NCBI GenBank assembly: GCA_900541035.1
Contig: UQIN01000005.1
Location: 39,255 to 103,254, forward strand
DNA length: 64,000 nucleotides
Direction of reading: 5' to 3'
From: an uncultured Collinsella sp.
Lineage (GTDB): Bacteria; Actinomycetota; Coriobacteriia; Coriobacteriales; Coriobacteriaceae
Shown here: positions 53,389-63,464 of the stretch, one piece after another
Numbering within the stretch: position 1 is the first letter of the stretch
Layout: each line of letters opens with the position of its first letter
Notes under the pieces: model-generated
What the model was told of the DNA's origin: nothing
The model's database searches: none
Seen by the model: only the letters and a program-made list of their open reading frames with translations
Translations under genes and position numbers: made by a program

Positions 53389-55413
53389 ATGCGTCAATTT
53401 AAGACCGAGAGCAAAAAACTGCTCGACCTCATGATCAACTCCATCTACACCAACAAGGAAATCTTCCTGCGTGAGCTTATCTCCAACGCGAGTGATGCCG
53501 TCGACAAGCTCAACTTTAAGAGTCTGCAGGACCCGAGCGTTAAGATCGACCAGGGCGACCTGGCCATTCGCGTCTCCTTTGATAAAGACGCCCGCACCAT
53601 TACCATCTCGGATAACGGCATTGGCATGACCGCCGAGGAGCTGGAGCGCAATCTGGGCACCATCGCCCATTCCGGCTCTGAGGAGTTTAAGACCGAGAAC
53701 GCCGAGCAGCAGGGCTCCGATGTCGACATCATCGGCCAGTTTGGCGTGGGCTTCTACTCGGCTTTTATGGTCGCCAGCCATGTGAAGGTCGTCAGCCGCG
53801 CCTATGGCGAGGATGTCGCCCATGTGTGGGAATCCGACGGTCTTGAGGGCTACACCATCGAGGACGGCGAGCGCGCCGAGCACGGTACCGATGTCATCCT
53901 GACGCTGCGCGAGAACGAGAAGCTCGATGCCGACGGCGAGGCCGAGACCTACGATCGCTTCCTGACCGAGTGGGGTCTCAAGAGCCTGATTCAGCAGTAC
54001 AGTAACTATGTGCGCTACCCGATCCAGATGATGGTGTCCAAGAGCCGCCAGAAACCCAAGCCCGAGGACGCCGGCGACGATTACAAGCCCGAGTACGAGG
54101 ACTACCAGGAGCTCGAGACCGTCAATTCCATGACACCGATCTGGAAGAAGCGCAGCTCCGATGTCGAGCAGAAGGACTACGACGAGTTCTACAAGTCCAC
54201 GTTCCACGACTTTGACGATCCTGCGCGCACCATCAGCTTCCACGCCGAGGGCACGCTCGAGTATGACGCCCTGCTGTTTGTGCCGGGACGCGCGCCGTTC
54301 GATCTGTACAGCAAGGACTACGAGAAGGGTCTGGCGCTCTACAGCTCCAACGTGCTGATTATGGAGAAGTGCGACGACCTGCTGCCCGACTACTACAACT
54401 TTGTGCGCGGTGTCGTGGATTCCGCCGACGTGTCGCTCAACATCTCGCGTGAGACGCTGCAGCAGAACCGTCAGCTCAAGGCCATCGCCAAGCGTGTGGA
54501 AAAGAAGATCACCGCTGACCTTGAGGATATGCGTGACAACGACCGCGAGGCCTACGAGAAGTTCTTTGAGAACTTTGGCCGCGGCCTTAAGTACGGCATC
54601 TACTCGAGCTATGGCATGAAGGCCGATGAGCTCGCCGACCTGTTGCTGTTCTGGTCTGCCAAGGAACAGAAGATGATTACCCTGGCCGAGTATGCCAAGG
54701 GCATGCCCGAGGATCAGAAGGCCATCTACTACGCCGCCGGTGACTCGCGCGAGCGCTTGGCCAAGATGCCCGTGGTAAAGGGCGTGCTCGACCGCGGCTA
54801 TGACGTGCTGCTGCTGACGCAGGATGTGGATGAGTTCACGTTCCAAGCTATGCGTGAGTACGTTGCCGCCGATATGCCCAAGATCTATGAGGACGACGCA
54901 GCTCGCGAGGCTGCCGAAAAGGCTGTGGCCGACGGTGCCGAGCCCGAGGTCGAGGATCGTCATCTGGAGCTCAAGAACGTCGCGACCGGTGATCTTGACC
55001 TGGCGACCGAGGATGAGAAGAAGGAGGCCGAGGACGCCACCAAGGAGAACGAGGACCTCTTTAGCGCTATGAAGGAGGCACTCGGTGACAAGGTCGAGAA
55101 AGTTGCCGTCTCCGCGCGCCTGACCGATGCCCCCGCTTGCATCACCACCGAGGGTCCGCTTTCGCTTGAGATGGAGAAGGTACTCCAGAAGGGACCCGAG
55201 GGCGCGCCCGACGGCATGCCCAAGAGCCAGCGCGTGCTCGAGCTCAACGCCAAGCACCCGGTCTTTGACAAGCTTGTCGCTGCCCAGAAGGCAGGCGACG
55301 CCGACAAGATCAAGCAGTACTCTGGTCTGCTCTACGATCAGGCCCTGCTGGTCGAGGGTATCCTCCCCGAGGACCCCGTTGCCTTCGCGGCGGCTGTTTG
55401 CAACTTGATGTAG
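53389..55413 (+). CDS. htpG: HSP90 family chaperone HtpG
   Basis: 674 residues. GHKL ATPase domain with NASDAVDKL, DNGIGM, and the lid segment GQFGVGFYSAF; middle domain with NISRETLQQN; C-terminal dimerisation domain. An insertion of acidic Lys/Glu residues (about 515-560) lengthens the C-terminal region slightly. ATG with GAAAGGA upstream. Confidence 0.96.
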   Translation: MRQFKTESKKLLDLMINSIYTNKEIFLRELISNASDAVDKLNFKSLQDPSVKIDQGDLAIRVSFDKDARTITISDNGIGMTAEELERNLGTIAHSGSEEFKTENAEQQGSDVDIIGQFGVGFYSAFMVASHVKVVSRAYGEDVAHVWESDGLEGYTIEDGERAEHGTDVILTLRENEKLDADGEAETYDRFLTEWGLKSLIQQYSNYVRYPIQMMVSKSRQKPKPEDAGDDYKPEYEDYQELETVNSMTPIWKKRSSDVEQKDYDEFYKSTFHDFDDPARTISFHAEGTLEYDALLFVPGRAPFDLYSKDYEKGLALYSSNVLIMEKCDDLLPDYYNFVRGVVDSADVSLNISRETLQQNRQLKAIAKRVEKKITADLEDMRDNDREAYEKFFENFGRGLKYGIYSSYGMKADELADLLLFWSAKEQKMITLAEYAKGMPEDQKAIYYAAGDSRERLAKMPVVKGVLDRGYDVLLLTQDVDEFTFQAMREYVAADMPKIYEDDAAREAAEKAVADGAEPEVEDRHLELKNVATGDLDLATEDEKKEAEDATKENEDLFSAMKEALGDKVEKVAVSARLTDAPACITTEGPLSLEMEKVLQKGPEGAPDGMPKSQRVLELNAKHPVFDKLVAAQKAGDADKIKQYSGLLYDQALLVEGILPEDPVAFAAAVCNLM

Positions 55414-55443
55414 TTCGGGGATACGGCACCGTAACTAGATTAG

Positions 55444-55513
55444 AACGAGAGTGGATAATCTCCCACTTTTGGCTCGAATGCGGGCTTGAAGTGGGAGATT
55501 TTCCACTCTCGTT
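55444..55513. repeat. Long palindrome after htpG
   Basis: AACGAGAGTGGA / TCCACTCTCGTT outside and AATCTCCCACTT / AAGTGGGAGATT inside, each perfect, with a single unpaired base between arms and a 20-base loop. Begins 30 bp after the htpG stop. Confidence 0.82.
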
Positions 55514-55521
55514 TCCTTTTG

Positions 55522-55550
55522 AATGATCCCTTCGTCCCCAAGGGATCATT
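55522..55550. repeat. Second hairpin, AATGATCCCTT type
   Basis: Perfect 11-bp arms AATGATCCCTT / AAGGGATCATT with loop CGTCCCC. A loop with the CGTCCCC sequence recurs in the palindrome near 63900. Confidence 0.7.
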
Positions 55551-55594
55551 TATTTGTGCGGGTTGTGGTTTTGTAACCTGCTGTAATTTAAGAT

Positions 55595-55609
55595 ACTGTA
55601 CAACTGTAC
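55595..55609 (+). promoter_or_regulatory. Tandem ACTGTAC motif upstream of the YhgE genes
   Basis: ACTGTAC occurs twice, eight bases apart (55595-55601, 55603-55609), in the AT-rich region 80 bp before the first YhgE-like start. Possible regulator site. Confidence 0.35.
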
Positions 55610-55688
55610 GTTAACTCATCTTCGTAGTATATTGCTACCCGCAAAACTCAACACCATTGTGCTTTGAGACGTTAAAGCGCCTACTACA

Positions 55689-58505
55689 ATGGTTGTCGAT
55701 AGTACGATTCGATTCAACGACAGGATGGATGGTCCAAGCGTGAGTCTCGGCAGCAAACTATCCAACGCAAAGGTATCCTTTGCGATCTTTAAGCGTGACA
55801 TCAAGCGATTGCTCGTGAACCCCGTCGCCTTGGTGGTTACCCTTGGCGTGTGTGTTATTCCCTCGCTGTACGCCTGGTACAACATCGTGGCAAACTGGGA
55901 CCCGTATGGAAACACCCAGGGTATCAAGATTGCTATCGCCAACAACGACCAGGGAACCCAAAACGACCTGGTGGGCGAGCTCAATGCGGGCGACCAGGTT
56001 GTCGATCAGCTCAAAGAGAACGATCAGCTGGGCTGGACCTTCGTCGACTCGGCGGCCGATGCCAAAGAGGGCGTCGAGAGCGGCGAATATTACGCTGCCA
56101 TCGTGATCCCCAAGAACTTCTCCGACAATCTTGTCTCGATGCTCGATGGCAATTACCGCCAGCCCAAGCTTACATATTACGTTAACGAGAAGAAGAGCGC
56201 CATTGCGCCCAAGGTGACCGATACCGGCGCCAATACTATCGAGGAGCAGATCAATTCGGAGTTTGTCTCCACGGTGGGCGAGACCGTGGCGGGCATCGCC
56301 AAGGATGCCGGCATCGATTTTAAGGATAAGACCGCCCAGGTTCAGGATTCGCTGACGAGTTCGGTGTCCGAGGCATCCGGTACCTTGAGCGAGGTTCGCG
56401 ATTCGATCAACGACATGAACACCGCTATCGACAAAACGAGTGGCGCCATCGCCTCGGCCGATGCGGCGCTTGCCGGCCTGCAGGGTCAGGCGCCGTCACT
56501 GACGCAGGCGATCTCTCAGGGCAACGACCTGCTGGGTGAAGCTCGCACCACGGCGGGCAACTCTATCGCCTCGCTCTCCAAGGCGCTCTCGGAAGGCAGC
56601 CTTGCGCTCACCAAGACGTCGGCCTCCGCGAACGCTGCCATCGGCAAGCTGACGGGCACGGTCACATCTACGACCACCCGTATCGACAACTCACTCGAGT
56701 CTCTCCAAGCGACGATCGACCACAATAAGGCCGTTATCGGGCACTTGGAGATTCTCGTCAATGACACGTCGACAGGTTCCGAGGAAATTGACGCGCACAT
56801 TGTATCGACCATCAATACGCTCCGTGAGCAGAACGAGAAGCTGCAGAGCATCAAGGACGGTCTGTCTGCGCAGTCGAACGCCATGGCGAATGACGCCGCG
56901 GCTGTTTCGGGCGCCAGCGACGCTATCAATAACGCAATTCAGACCGGTGCGACCAACCTTGGCCAGGCCCAAACGAACCTAGGCCAAAACGCGCTGCCGA
57001 AGGCCTCGAGCGCGCTCGATTCCTTTGCCGCCGTCTCGGGCGATCTGACGGGAATTGTATCTGGCCTCACGCCCACGATCGCAAGCGCGCGCGGTACGCT
57101 TTCGCAGCTTAACGCTACGCTCGGTCAGGCCAAGACCACGCTGTCCCAAACCGACGCCTCCCTTGCCAAGGTCCAGGACAAGCTTGCAACCGCCGCCAAC
57201 GACATCGCGGCCCTGCAGACTTCCGAGTCCATGGGCGAGCTGGCTGATCTGATGGGCGTCGATGTCAATGACGTCGCAGATTTCATGGCATCTCCGGTTG
57301 AGCTCACGTCTAAGTCGATCTATCCGGTCAAGAGCTTCGGCTCGGGCATTGCTCCTTTCTACACCAATCTGGCGCTGTGGGTGGGCGGCTATGTGCTCAT
57401 CGCCATCTATAAGCTCGAAGTCGACCGCGAAGGCATCGGCAGCTTTACCGCGCGTCAGGGCTACTTTGGTCGCTGGTTGCTCCTGGTAATCCTGGGCGCT
57501 TTGCAGGCCATCATCGTTACGGTGGGCGATCTGGTCATTGGCGTGCAGTGCGTCAACCCGCTCCTATTTGTGCTGGGTGGTATCGCCATCTCGTTTACGT
57601 ACGTCAACATCATTTACGCGCTGTCCACTACGTTTAAGCACATCGGCAAGGCAATCGGCGTCATTCTGGTTATCGTGCAGATTCCGGGTTCATCAGGTAT
57701 GTACCCCATCGAGATGATGCCCGGCTTCTTCCAGTGGCTGCATCCGCTGCTGCCCTTTACCTACGGCATCAATCTGCTGCGTGAGACGGTCGGCGGCATG
57801 TACTCGTTCAACTACCTGTTTAACCTGTGCATTCTGGGCGTGTTCTTGATCGTGGCGCTCTTTATCGGCCTGCAACTGCGTCCGCTGCTGCTCAACCTCA
57901 ACCTGCTCTTCGATAAGCAGCTTTCCACGACGGGTTTAATGATCTGTGAGTCCAATGACCTGCCGCGCCAGCGCTACTCGCTGCGCACGGCCATGCGTGT
58001 CATGCTTGATTCCGATTCGTACCGTCGCGAACTGCTCGATCATGCGGTCGCCTTTGAACATCGCTACCCGTACTACATCAAGGGCGGTTTCGCCGCTGTA
58101 GTCGGCGTGCAGGTGCTGCTCTTCGTTCTGTCGACGGTTCTCGATATCGACAACAATGGCAAGATCATTTTGCTGGTCATCTGGATTATCTCGGTCATTG
58201 CCATCTGCGGCTGGCTCATCAACATCGAGTACATCCGCGCAAGCCTCAACACCCAGATGCGCATCTCGGCGCTTTCGGATGAGGACCTGCGCCGCGAGAT
58301 GCGCGAGCACACGGCCGCCATTCCGGCCGCTCGTCACATGTTCGGCTTGAATGCGAGCGAGCGGGGGTCTGAACCCAAGACTCAGACTGTCAGCCAATGC
58401 GGTCATCGCGATGCGGTCCATGTGCCCGAGAACGGGGATGACACGTTTGTGATGAATGAAAAGAACGCCCCGCTCGGCAAGCACTCCAAAGGAGGTGAGG
58501 CATAA
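55689..58505 (+). CDS. YhgE/Pip family membrane protein
   Basis: 938 residues. N-terminal helix with the family's PSLYAWYNI and WDPYGNT, a long external region (about 60-540) rich in Ala/Ser/Thr coiled-coil segments, then five or so helices of an ABC-2-like domain (PVKSFGSGIAPFYTNLALWV, later GSSGMYPIEMMPGFF). Two further helices follow near residues 800-845, absent in the sister gene. Relatives serve as phage receptors (Pip) and in type VII secretion (EsaA-like); the transport role is inference. The start could also be ATG 55725 or GTG 55740; none has a strong Shine-Dalgarno. Confidence 0.87.
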   Translation: MVVDSTIRFNDRMDGPSVSLGSKLSNAKVSFAIFKRDIKRLLVNPVALVVTLGVCVIPSLYAWYNIVANWDPYGNTQGIKIAIANNDQGTQNDLVGELNAGDQVVDQLKENDQLGWTFVDSAADAKEGVESGEYYAAIVIPKNFSDNLVSMLDGNYRQPKLTYYVNEKKSAIAPKVTDTGANTIEEQINSEFVSTVGETVAGIAKDAGIDFKDKTAQVQDSLTSSVSEASGTLSEVRDSINDMNTAIDKTSGAIASADAALAGLQGQAPSLTQAISQGNDLLGEARTTAGNSIASLSKALSEGSLALTKTSASANAAIGKLTGTVTSTTTRIDNSLESLQATIDHNKAVIGHLEILVNDTSTGSEEIDAHIVSTINTLREQNEKLQSIKDGLSAQSNAMANDAAAVSGASDAINNAIQTGATNLGQAQTNLGQNALPKASSALDSFAAVSGDLTGIVSGLTPTIASARGTLSQLNATLGQAKTTLSQTDASLAKVQDKLATAANDIAALQTSESMGELADLMGVDVNDVADFMASPVELTSKSIYPVKSFGSGIAPFYTNLALWVGGYVLIAIYKLEVDREGIGSFTARQGYFGRWLLLVILGALQAIIVTVGDLVIGVQCVNPLLFVLGGIAISFTYVNIIYALSTTFKHIGKAIGVILVIVQIPGSSGMYPIEMMPGFFQWLHPLLPFTYGINLLRETVGGMYSFNYLFNLCILGVFLIVALFIGLQLRPLLLNLNLLFDKQLSTTGLMICESNDLPRQRYSLRTAMRVMLDSDSYRRELLDHAVAFEHRYPYYIKGGFAAVVGVQVLLFVLSTVLDIDNNGKIILLVIWIISVIAICGWLINIEYIRASLNTQMRISALSDEDLRREMREHTAAIPAARHMFGLNASERGSEPKTQTVSQCGHRDAVHVPENGDDTFVMNEKNAPLGKHSKGGEA

Positions 58506-60695
58506 ATGAAGAACATCCTGCATCTGTTTAAGCGCGATGTCCAAAACGTGTCTCGCTCCGTAATCGGCTTGGTTGTCGTGATGGGCCTCGTTATCGTACC
58601 GTGCCTGTACGCGTGGTTTAATATCGCCGGCAGCTGGGATCCGTACGGCAACACCGGCAATCTTAAGATCGCCGTGGTCAACACCGATGAGGGTTACGAG
58701 AGCGATCTGATCCCTGTCGAGGTCAACGTGGGCGAAAACGTGACCGCCACCCTGCGCGGCAACGAGAGCTTCGATTGGGTTGTACTCAACAATCGAGAAA
58801 AGGCCATCGAGGGCGTCAAATCGGGCGCATACTATGCGGCTGTCGTCATCCCCAAGACGTTTAGTGCCGATATGATGACGCTCTTCTCGACCGATGTGAA
58901 GCATGCCGATATCGAGTTCTACGAGAACCAGAAGGCAAATGCCATTGCTCAGATCGTGACCGAGAAGGGCTCGAGCGCCGTCCAGAGTCAGGTCAACGAG
59001 ACCTTTACCGAAACCATTACGGCTATCGGTCTTAAAACCGTGTCCAGCCTGCTCGACTACATGAGCACCGACCAGGTGAACAACTTTATCGCCAACCTGT
59101 CCTCGACGCTGGGCGATTCGGTCGAGGATCTGCAAGACGTTCAGGCCAGCGCAACGTCGCTGGCGGGCATTTTGAGTTCCACGTCCGATTCGCTGACGTC
59201 GGCGGGCGGTATGCTCAAGCAGACGGGCACGGTCGATGAGTCGACTAAGCAGCTGATGGAGCATGCCAAGAGCGGTATCGATGATTCCAAAGAAGCGCTT
59301 AAGGCGGCAAACGATGCCATCGATGCCGCGATCGATGGAAGTGCGGGTTCGTTCGACAATGTGTCTGCCGAGCTCGCGAAGGCGTTCGATGCCGCGAGCA
59401 AGCATGTCGACCTTACGGTGTCCCAACTCAACGATGCCGCTGCGGCCCTCAATGCGCGCGCCAAGGATATCGATACGGTGGCCGATCAGCTCCGCAGCCT
59501 TGCCGACCAGGTGAGCGATGAGAATTTGAAGGACGGCCTCAAGTCCGCCGCGACGTCGCTGGGCAGAATCGCCGTTGAGTACCGCAACAATGCCAAGGAT
59601 CTGGCGGCCACCGCGAAGTCTCTCTCCGATAGCATGGCCGAGGTCAACAACTCGCGTGCCGAGGTCGATCAGGCCATCGCCGATGCCAAGGCCGGCATCG
59701 CGGGTGCCAAATCCGATTACGATTCCACGTTCTCGGTTAAGGCCAAGGAGCTCAAGAAGACGGTTTCGGGCATTTTGGACTCGCTTGATGGCATCTCGGG
59801 CGATCTTGATAGCGCTGTTGCCGGTCTAACCGATGCATCCGGTTCGCTGGCAAAGGGCCTCTCCAAGGCTGCAAAGCTGGTCAACAAGGCTTCCGATCAG
59901 CTGGGCAAGGCGTCGGACAAGATCAGCGCGTTTAAGGACGAGCTCGACGGCGCCTTGATGTCAGATGACCTCGCTACGATCAAGACGATGATCGGCAATG
60001 ATCCCGAGGGTCTGGCCGTGTCGCTTTCCGGTCCCGTCGCGCTCGACCGCAAGCCGGTCTATCCGATTCGCAACTACGGCTCGGCCATGGCACCGTTCTA
60101 CACGATTCTGTCGCTATGGGTCGGCTCGATCGTACTGGCAGCTATGATGAAGGTCTCGGTCGACGATGAGCTTATCAACGAGCTCATCCCCGTGCGCTTA
60201 CACGAGATCTACCTGGGCCGCTACCTGTTCTTTGGCGGTCTGGCTCTACTGCAGGCAACGCTCGTGTGTGCGGGCGACATCCTGTTCTTTGGCATTCAGT
60301 GCGACAACCCGCTGCAGTTTGTGCTGGCGGGCTGGGTCGCGAGTCTCGTGTTCTCCAATATCGTCTACACGCTTACGGTGTCGTTTGGCGATATCGGCAA
60401 GGCTTTGGCCGTAGTGTTGCTGGTCATGCAGGTCGGCGGTTCGGGCGGCACGTTCCCCATCGAGATGACCGGCCCCGTGTTCCAGGCGATCTATCCGTTC
60501 CTGCCGTTCACCCACGGCATCAACGCCATGCATGCCGCCATGGCCGGCGCCTACCATATGGAGTACTGGGTTGAGCTGGGCATTCTGGCGAGCTATCTGA
60601 TTCCGTCGCTGGCCCTGGGCGTCGTCTTCCGCCGTCCGGTCATCAAAGCCAACGACTGGATTATCGAAAAGCTGGAGGCAACCAAATTAATCTAG
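58506..60695 (+). CDS. YhgE/Pip family membrane protein, second copy
   Basis: 729 residues, paralogue of the preceding gene: CLYAWFNI and WDPYGNT after helix 1, a coiled-coil external region, then the five-helix ABC-2-like domain (PIRNYGSAMAPFYTILSLWV, GSGGTFPIEMTGPVF). It lacks the extra C-terminal pair of helices of the first copy. A strong AAAGGAGGTGAG precedes ATG 58506, which directly follows the previous stop, so both are made together and may form a heteromer. Confidence 0.9.
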   Translation: MKNILHLFKRDVQNVSRSVIGLVVVMGLVIVPCLYAWFNIAGSWDPYGNTGNLKIAVVNTDEGYESDLIPVEVNVGENVTATLRGNESFDWVVLNNREKAIEGVKSGAYYAAVVIPKTFSADMMTLFSTDVKHADIEFYENQKANAIAQIVTEKGSSAVQSQVNETFTETITAIGLKTVSSLLDYMSTDQVNNFIANLSSTLGDSVEDLQDVQASATSLAGILSSTSDSLTSAGGMLKQTGTVDESTKQLMEHAKSGIDDSKEALKAANDAIDAAIDGSAGSFDNVSAELAKAFDAASKHVDLTVSQLNDAAAALNARAKDIDTVADQLRSLADQVSDENLKDGLKSAATSLGRIAVEYRNNAKDLAATAKSLSDSMAEVNNSRAEVDQAIADAKAGIAGAKSDYDSTFSVKAKELKKTVSGILDSLDGISGDLDSAVAGLTDASGSLAKGLSKAAKLVNKASDQLGKASDKISAFKDELDGALMSDDLATIKTMIGNDPEGLAVSLSGPVALDRKPVYPIRNYGSAMAPFYTILSLWVGSIVLAAMMKVSVDDELINELIPVRLHEIYLGRYLFFGGLALLQATLVCAGDILFFGIQCDNPLQFVLAGWVASLVFSNIVYTLTVSFGDIGKALAVVLLVMQVGGSGGTFPIEMTGPVFQAIYPFLPFTHGINAMHAAMAGAYHMEYWVELGILASYLIPSLALGVVFRRPVIKANDWIIEKLEATKLI

Positions 60696-60721
60696 TTACG
60701 CGGTTTTACCAAACCGCGTAA
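60696..60721 (+). terminator. Hairpin directly after the second YhgE gene
   Basis: TTACGCGGTTT / AAACCGCGTAA, 11-bp perfect arms with loop TACC, starting at the base after the stop codon. No T run follows, so termination is uncertain. Confidence 0.55.
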
Positions 60722-60735
60722 CGACTCGACGCTGC

Positions 60736-60834
60736 AAACGGCCCCAAGCGGCAATCTGACGTTCAATTTCAAGGGCGCGACCAGAAGGTCAGCGCCCTTT
60801 CATTTCACGTCACCTTGCTCGCTTGGGGCCGTTT
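60736..60834. repeat. 99-bp nested palindrome after the YhgE pair
   Basis: Outer arms AAACGGCCCCAAGCG / CGCTTGGGGCCGTTT (15 bp perfect). Inner arms TGACGT...AAGGGCGC / GCGCCCTT...ACGTCA, with a 13-base loop. Confidence 0.82.
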
Positions 60835-61028
60835 TCGCTGACGTTGACGGAACATCGAGGTTATTCAAGTCGGTACTTTAGTGGGCTGGATTGCGTGGGT
60901 TGCTTGGTTGTTGCTACAGTAGCGGGGCGTGCCGGGGGTCCGGTGCGCCCTGTTTTTATTTGACCATGAGGCGGCACGCAGCCATACACGTGCGGACACC
61001 ACGCCCAGATTGAGTGCGAGGATGTTCC

Positions 61029-62012
61029 ATGGCCCAATACGCTGCCAACGAAATCGAAAACTTGCCCGATAGCCCAGTAGCCCGTGAGGATTTGGGCGCG
61101 GGCGGTATTCCCCGTGGTGCCGGCGCTCGCTCGCCGCTGTTCTGGAAGGTTCTGCTCCTTTCGGTGGCGGTCATCTGGGGCTACTCCTTTACCACTATGA
61201 AGGACGCACTCGGCACCATTCCGGTGTTCGCGCTGCTCTATGTACGCTTTCTGCCCGCAGCGTTGGTCATGTTTGCCGTCTTCCACAAGCGCATCATCGC
61301 GCACCTCAACGCTCGCAACCTGATCGTTGGCTTGAGTATGGGCGTGCTCATGTGGGCGGCCTATGCGTTGCAGACGGTCGGTCTGGCACATACTACGGCG
61401 GGCAAGAATGCTTTTTTGACGGGCACGTATTGCATCCTTGTGCCGTTCGCGAGCTATTTCCTGAGCGGCGAAAAGCTCACGCGCTACAACTTGGGTGCCG
61501 CGCTGCTGTGCCTAGCGGGCATTGGCCTCGTCGCACTCGATAGCGTTGAATTCAACATTGGTGACGTCATTACGCTGGCGGGTGCGGCCTTTTTCGCCAT
61601 CCAGATGGCGGTGACTGCCAAGTACGGTCGCAAAATGGACATCAACGTCATCACGTTTTGGATGTTTGTGGGCAACGGCGTGCTGAGCCTGGCAACGTCG
61701 CTGCTATTCGAGACCCAAGCGCCTCTGTCCGTGTGGACGCCGAGCTTTATCAGTGCGATGGCGTTTCTCTCGGTGGGCTGCACATGCGCGGCTCTGCTCA
61801 TCCAAAACGTCGGCCTGGCGCATGTCCCGGCCTCGACGGGCTCGCTGCTCCTTTCGATGGAGTCGCCTTCGGGTGTGCTGTTCTCGGTGCTGCTGATGGG
61901 GGAGGCGCTCACCTCGCGCCTGCTCGCCGGCTTCGTGCTCATCTTCCTGTCGATTATCTTGAGCGAGACTCACTTCGATTTTTTGCGTCGAAAGCCGCGC
62001 CCGCAATTGTAA
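61029..62012 (+). CDS. EamA/DMT family membrane transporter
   Basis: 327 residues with about ten membrane helices arranged as two EamA repeats; the second begins near IGDVITLAGAAFFAIQMAV. Typical AGKNAFLTGTYCILVP and TGSLLLSMESPSGVLFSVLLMGE segments. Exporter of metabolites, substrate unknown. ATG 61029 with GAGGA upstream; a GTG at 61014 is less likely. Confidence 0.9.
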   Translation: MAQYAANEIENLPDSPVAREDLGAGGIPRGAGARSPLFWKVLLLSVAVIWGYSFTTMKDALGTIPVFALLYVRFLPAALVMFAVFHKRIIAHLNARNLIVGLSMGVLMWAAYALQTVGLAHTTAGKNAFLTGTYCILVPFASYFLSGEKLTRYNLGAALLCLAGIGLVALDSVEFNIGDVITLAGAAFFAIQMAVTAKYGRKMDINVITFWMFVGNGVLSLATSLLFETQAPLSVWTPSFISAMAFLSVGCTCAALLIQNVGLAHVPASTGSLLLSMESPSGVLFSVLLMGEALTSRLLAGFVLIFLSIILSETHFDFLRRKPRPQL

Positions 62013-62024
62013 ACAACTTGTTGC

Positions 62025-62050
62025 GCCGCCCTCCCGGGGCGGCATTTTTT
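62025..62050 (+). terminator. EamA gene terminator
   Basis: GCCGCCC / GGGCGGC stem with a short loop and ATTTTTT. Confidence 0.85.
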
Positions 62051-62128
62051 ATGCCTCCCCCTTAAAGTAGTACCTTGCACTTTACGCTATCAAAGTGCTT
62101 GCTGCAAAAACGATACTGGAGGGCATCT

Positions 62129-63424
62129 ATGGCACCAGCTTTGTCCGATCTTCAACCGCAATCAGCGCCCAAGGCCACCGCAGCGGCGCGGACCGCTATC
62201 GGTGACGGTCTTGTTGCAGAAGCTCAGGCTTTTGCAGACGAGCTCGCTGCGTGGCGACACGATCTACACCAGATGCCCGAGCTGGGTAATAGCCTCCCAC
62301 AGACCTCTGCGTATATCCAAGCGCGCCTGACCGAGATGGACATCCCATTTGCCACGCTCGTCGAGGGTTCCTGCGTTGTGGGCCTTGTCGGCGCCGGTGC
62401 CGCCGCGGCCCAGGGTAATGGCGTCTGCACGAATGAGCAGGCCGGTACGGTCATCATGCTCCGTGGCGACATGGACGCCCTGCCCGTTGCCGAGGAATCC
62501 GGCGAGTCCTTTGCATCCACCAACGGCTGCATGCACGCTTGCGGTCACGATATGCACGCGACGGCACTGCTTGGTGCGGCTCGTATGCTCAAAGCGCGCG
62601 AGACTGAGCTTGTTGATGCCAACGCCACGGTTAAGCTGCTGTTCCAGCCGGGTGAGGAAACCTTTGAGGGTGCCCGCGCCGCCATCGCCGACGGTCTGCT
62701 GCAGAACCCGCGCCCTCAGGTCGCCTTTGCCATGCATGTCAATAGCCAGTCGCCGCTCGGCCTGGTGCTTTACGGCAGTCCGGCGCTCTCGGGCGTGTAC
62801 GGTTTCCGCATCACGCTGCAGGGCAAGGGCGGCCATGGCTCGAGCCCCGAGATTTGCATCGACCCCATCACGGCCGGCGTGCATGTGCATCTGGCGCTTC
62901 AGGAGCTTATCGCTCGCGAAGTGCCGGCGGCCAAGGAGGTCGCGCTTACTGTGGGTAAGTTCGCCGGCGGTCAGGCCGCAAATGTCATCCCCGACACTTG
63001 TGTGCTCGAGGGAACGCTGCGTGGCTTCGATGTCGAGCTCATGGCTCATCTCAAGGAACGTATCGCCGAGGTCGTCAACGGCGTGGCCGCAACGTATCGC
63101 ACGCCGGCGACAATCGAGACACTCTCGGATGTTCCCCCGCTCGTACTCGATGACGACATGACCCAGGCGTCGCTTGGCTACGTGGGCGCGGTGCTGCCCA
63201 AGGCCGCCTTCCTGCCGCTGTTCCACGCCATGGCGAGCGAGGACTTCGCGTTGATTTCGAGCGAGATTCCGAGTGCGTACTTTACCGTGGGCGCTGCCGT
63301 GACTGATACGGACGAGCATTTTGCTCAGCATCATCCCAAGGCACGTTTTAGCGATGCCGAGCTTCCCCTTGGCGCCGCGGCTTATGCCGCCGTCGCTTTG
63401 GGCTACATCGCCGACCACCGGTAG
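62129..63424 (+). CDS. M20 family amidohydrolase (hippurate/N-acyl amino acid hydrolase-like)
   Basis: 431 residues. Di-metal peptidase fold with RGDMDALPV, HACGHDMHATALLGAA (zinc ligands), the FQPGEE catalytic Glu region, the dimerisation-domain GKGGHGSSPE and the final His near LPLFHAMASEDFA. The family removes acyl groups from amino acids or peptides. ATG 62129 with GGAGGG upstream. The following MFS gene, now broken, may have supplied its substrate. Confidence 0.92.
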   Translation: MAPALSDLQPQSAPKATAAARTAIGDGLVAEAQAFADELAAWRHDLHQMPELGNSLPQTSAYIQARLTEMDIPFATLVEGSCVVGLVGAGAAAAQGNGVCTNEQAGTVIMLRGDMDALPVAEESGESFASTNGCMHACGHDMHATALLGAARMLKARETELVDANATVKLLFQPGEETFEGARAAIADGLLQNPRPQVAFAMHVNSQSPLGLVLYGSPALSGVYGFRITLQGKGGHGSSPEICIDPITAGVHVHLALQELIAREVPAAKEVALTVGKFAGGQAANVIPDTCVLEGTLRGFDVELMAHLKERIAEVVNGVAATYRTPATIETLSDVPPLVLDDDMTQASLGYVGAVLPKAAFLPLFHAMASEDFALISSEIPSAYFTVGAAVTDTDEHFAQHHPKARFSDAELPLGAAAYAAVALGYIADHR

Positions 63425-63464
63425 CACCCAATCTTGCTACTCGTTTGTTTAAAAAAGGAACAGT

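Noticed and set aside
53287..55257. 656-codon minus-strand frame over htpG
   Set aside because: Shadow of the chaperone gene; Leu/Gly/Val/His repeats without motifs.
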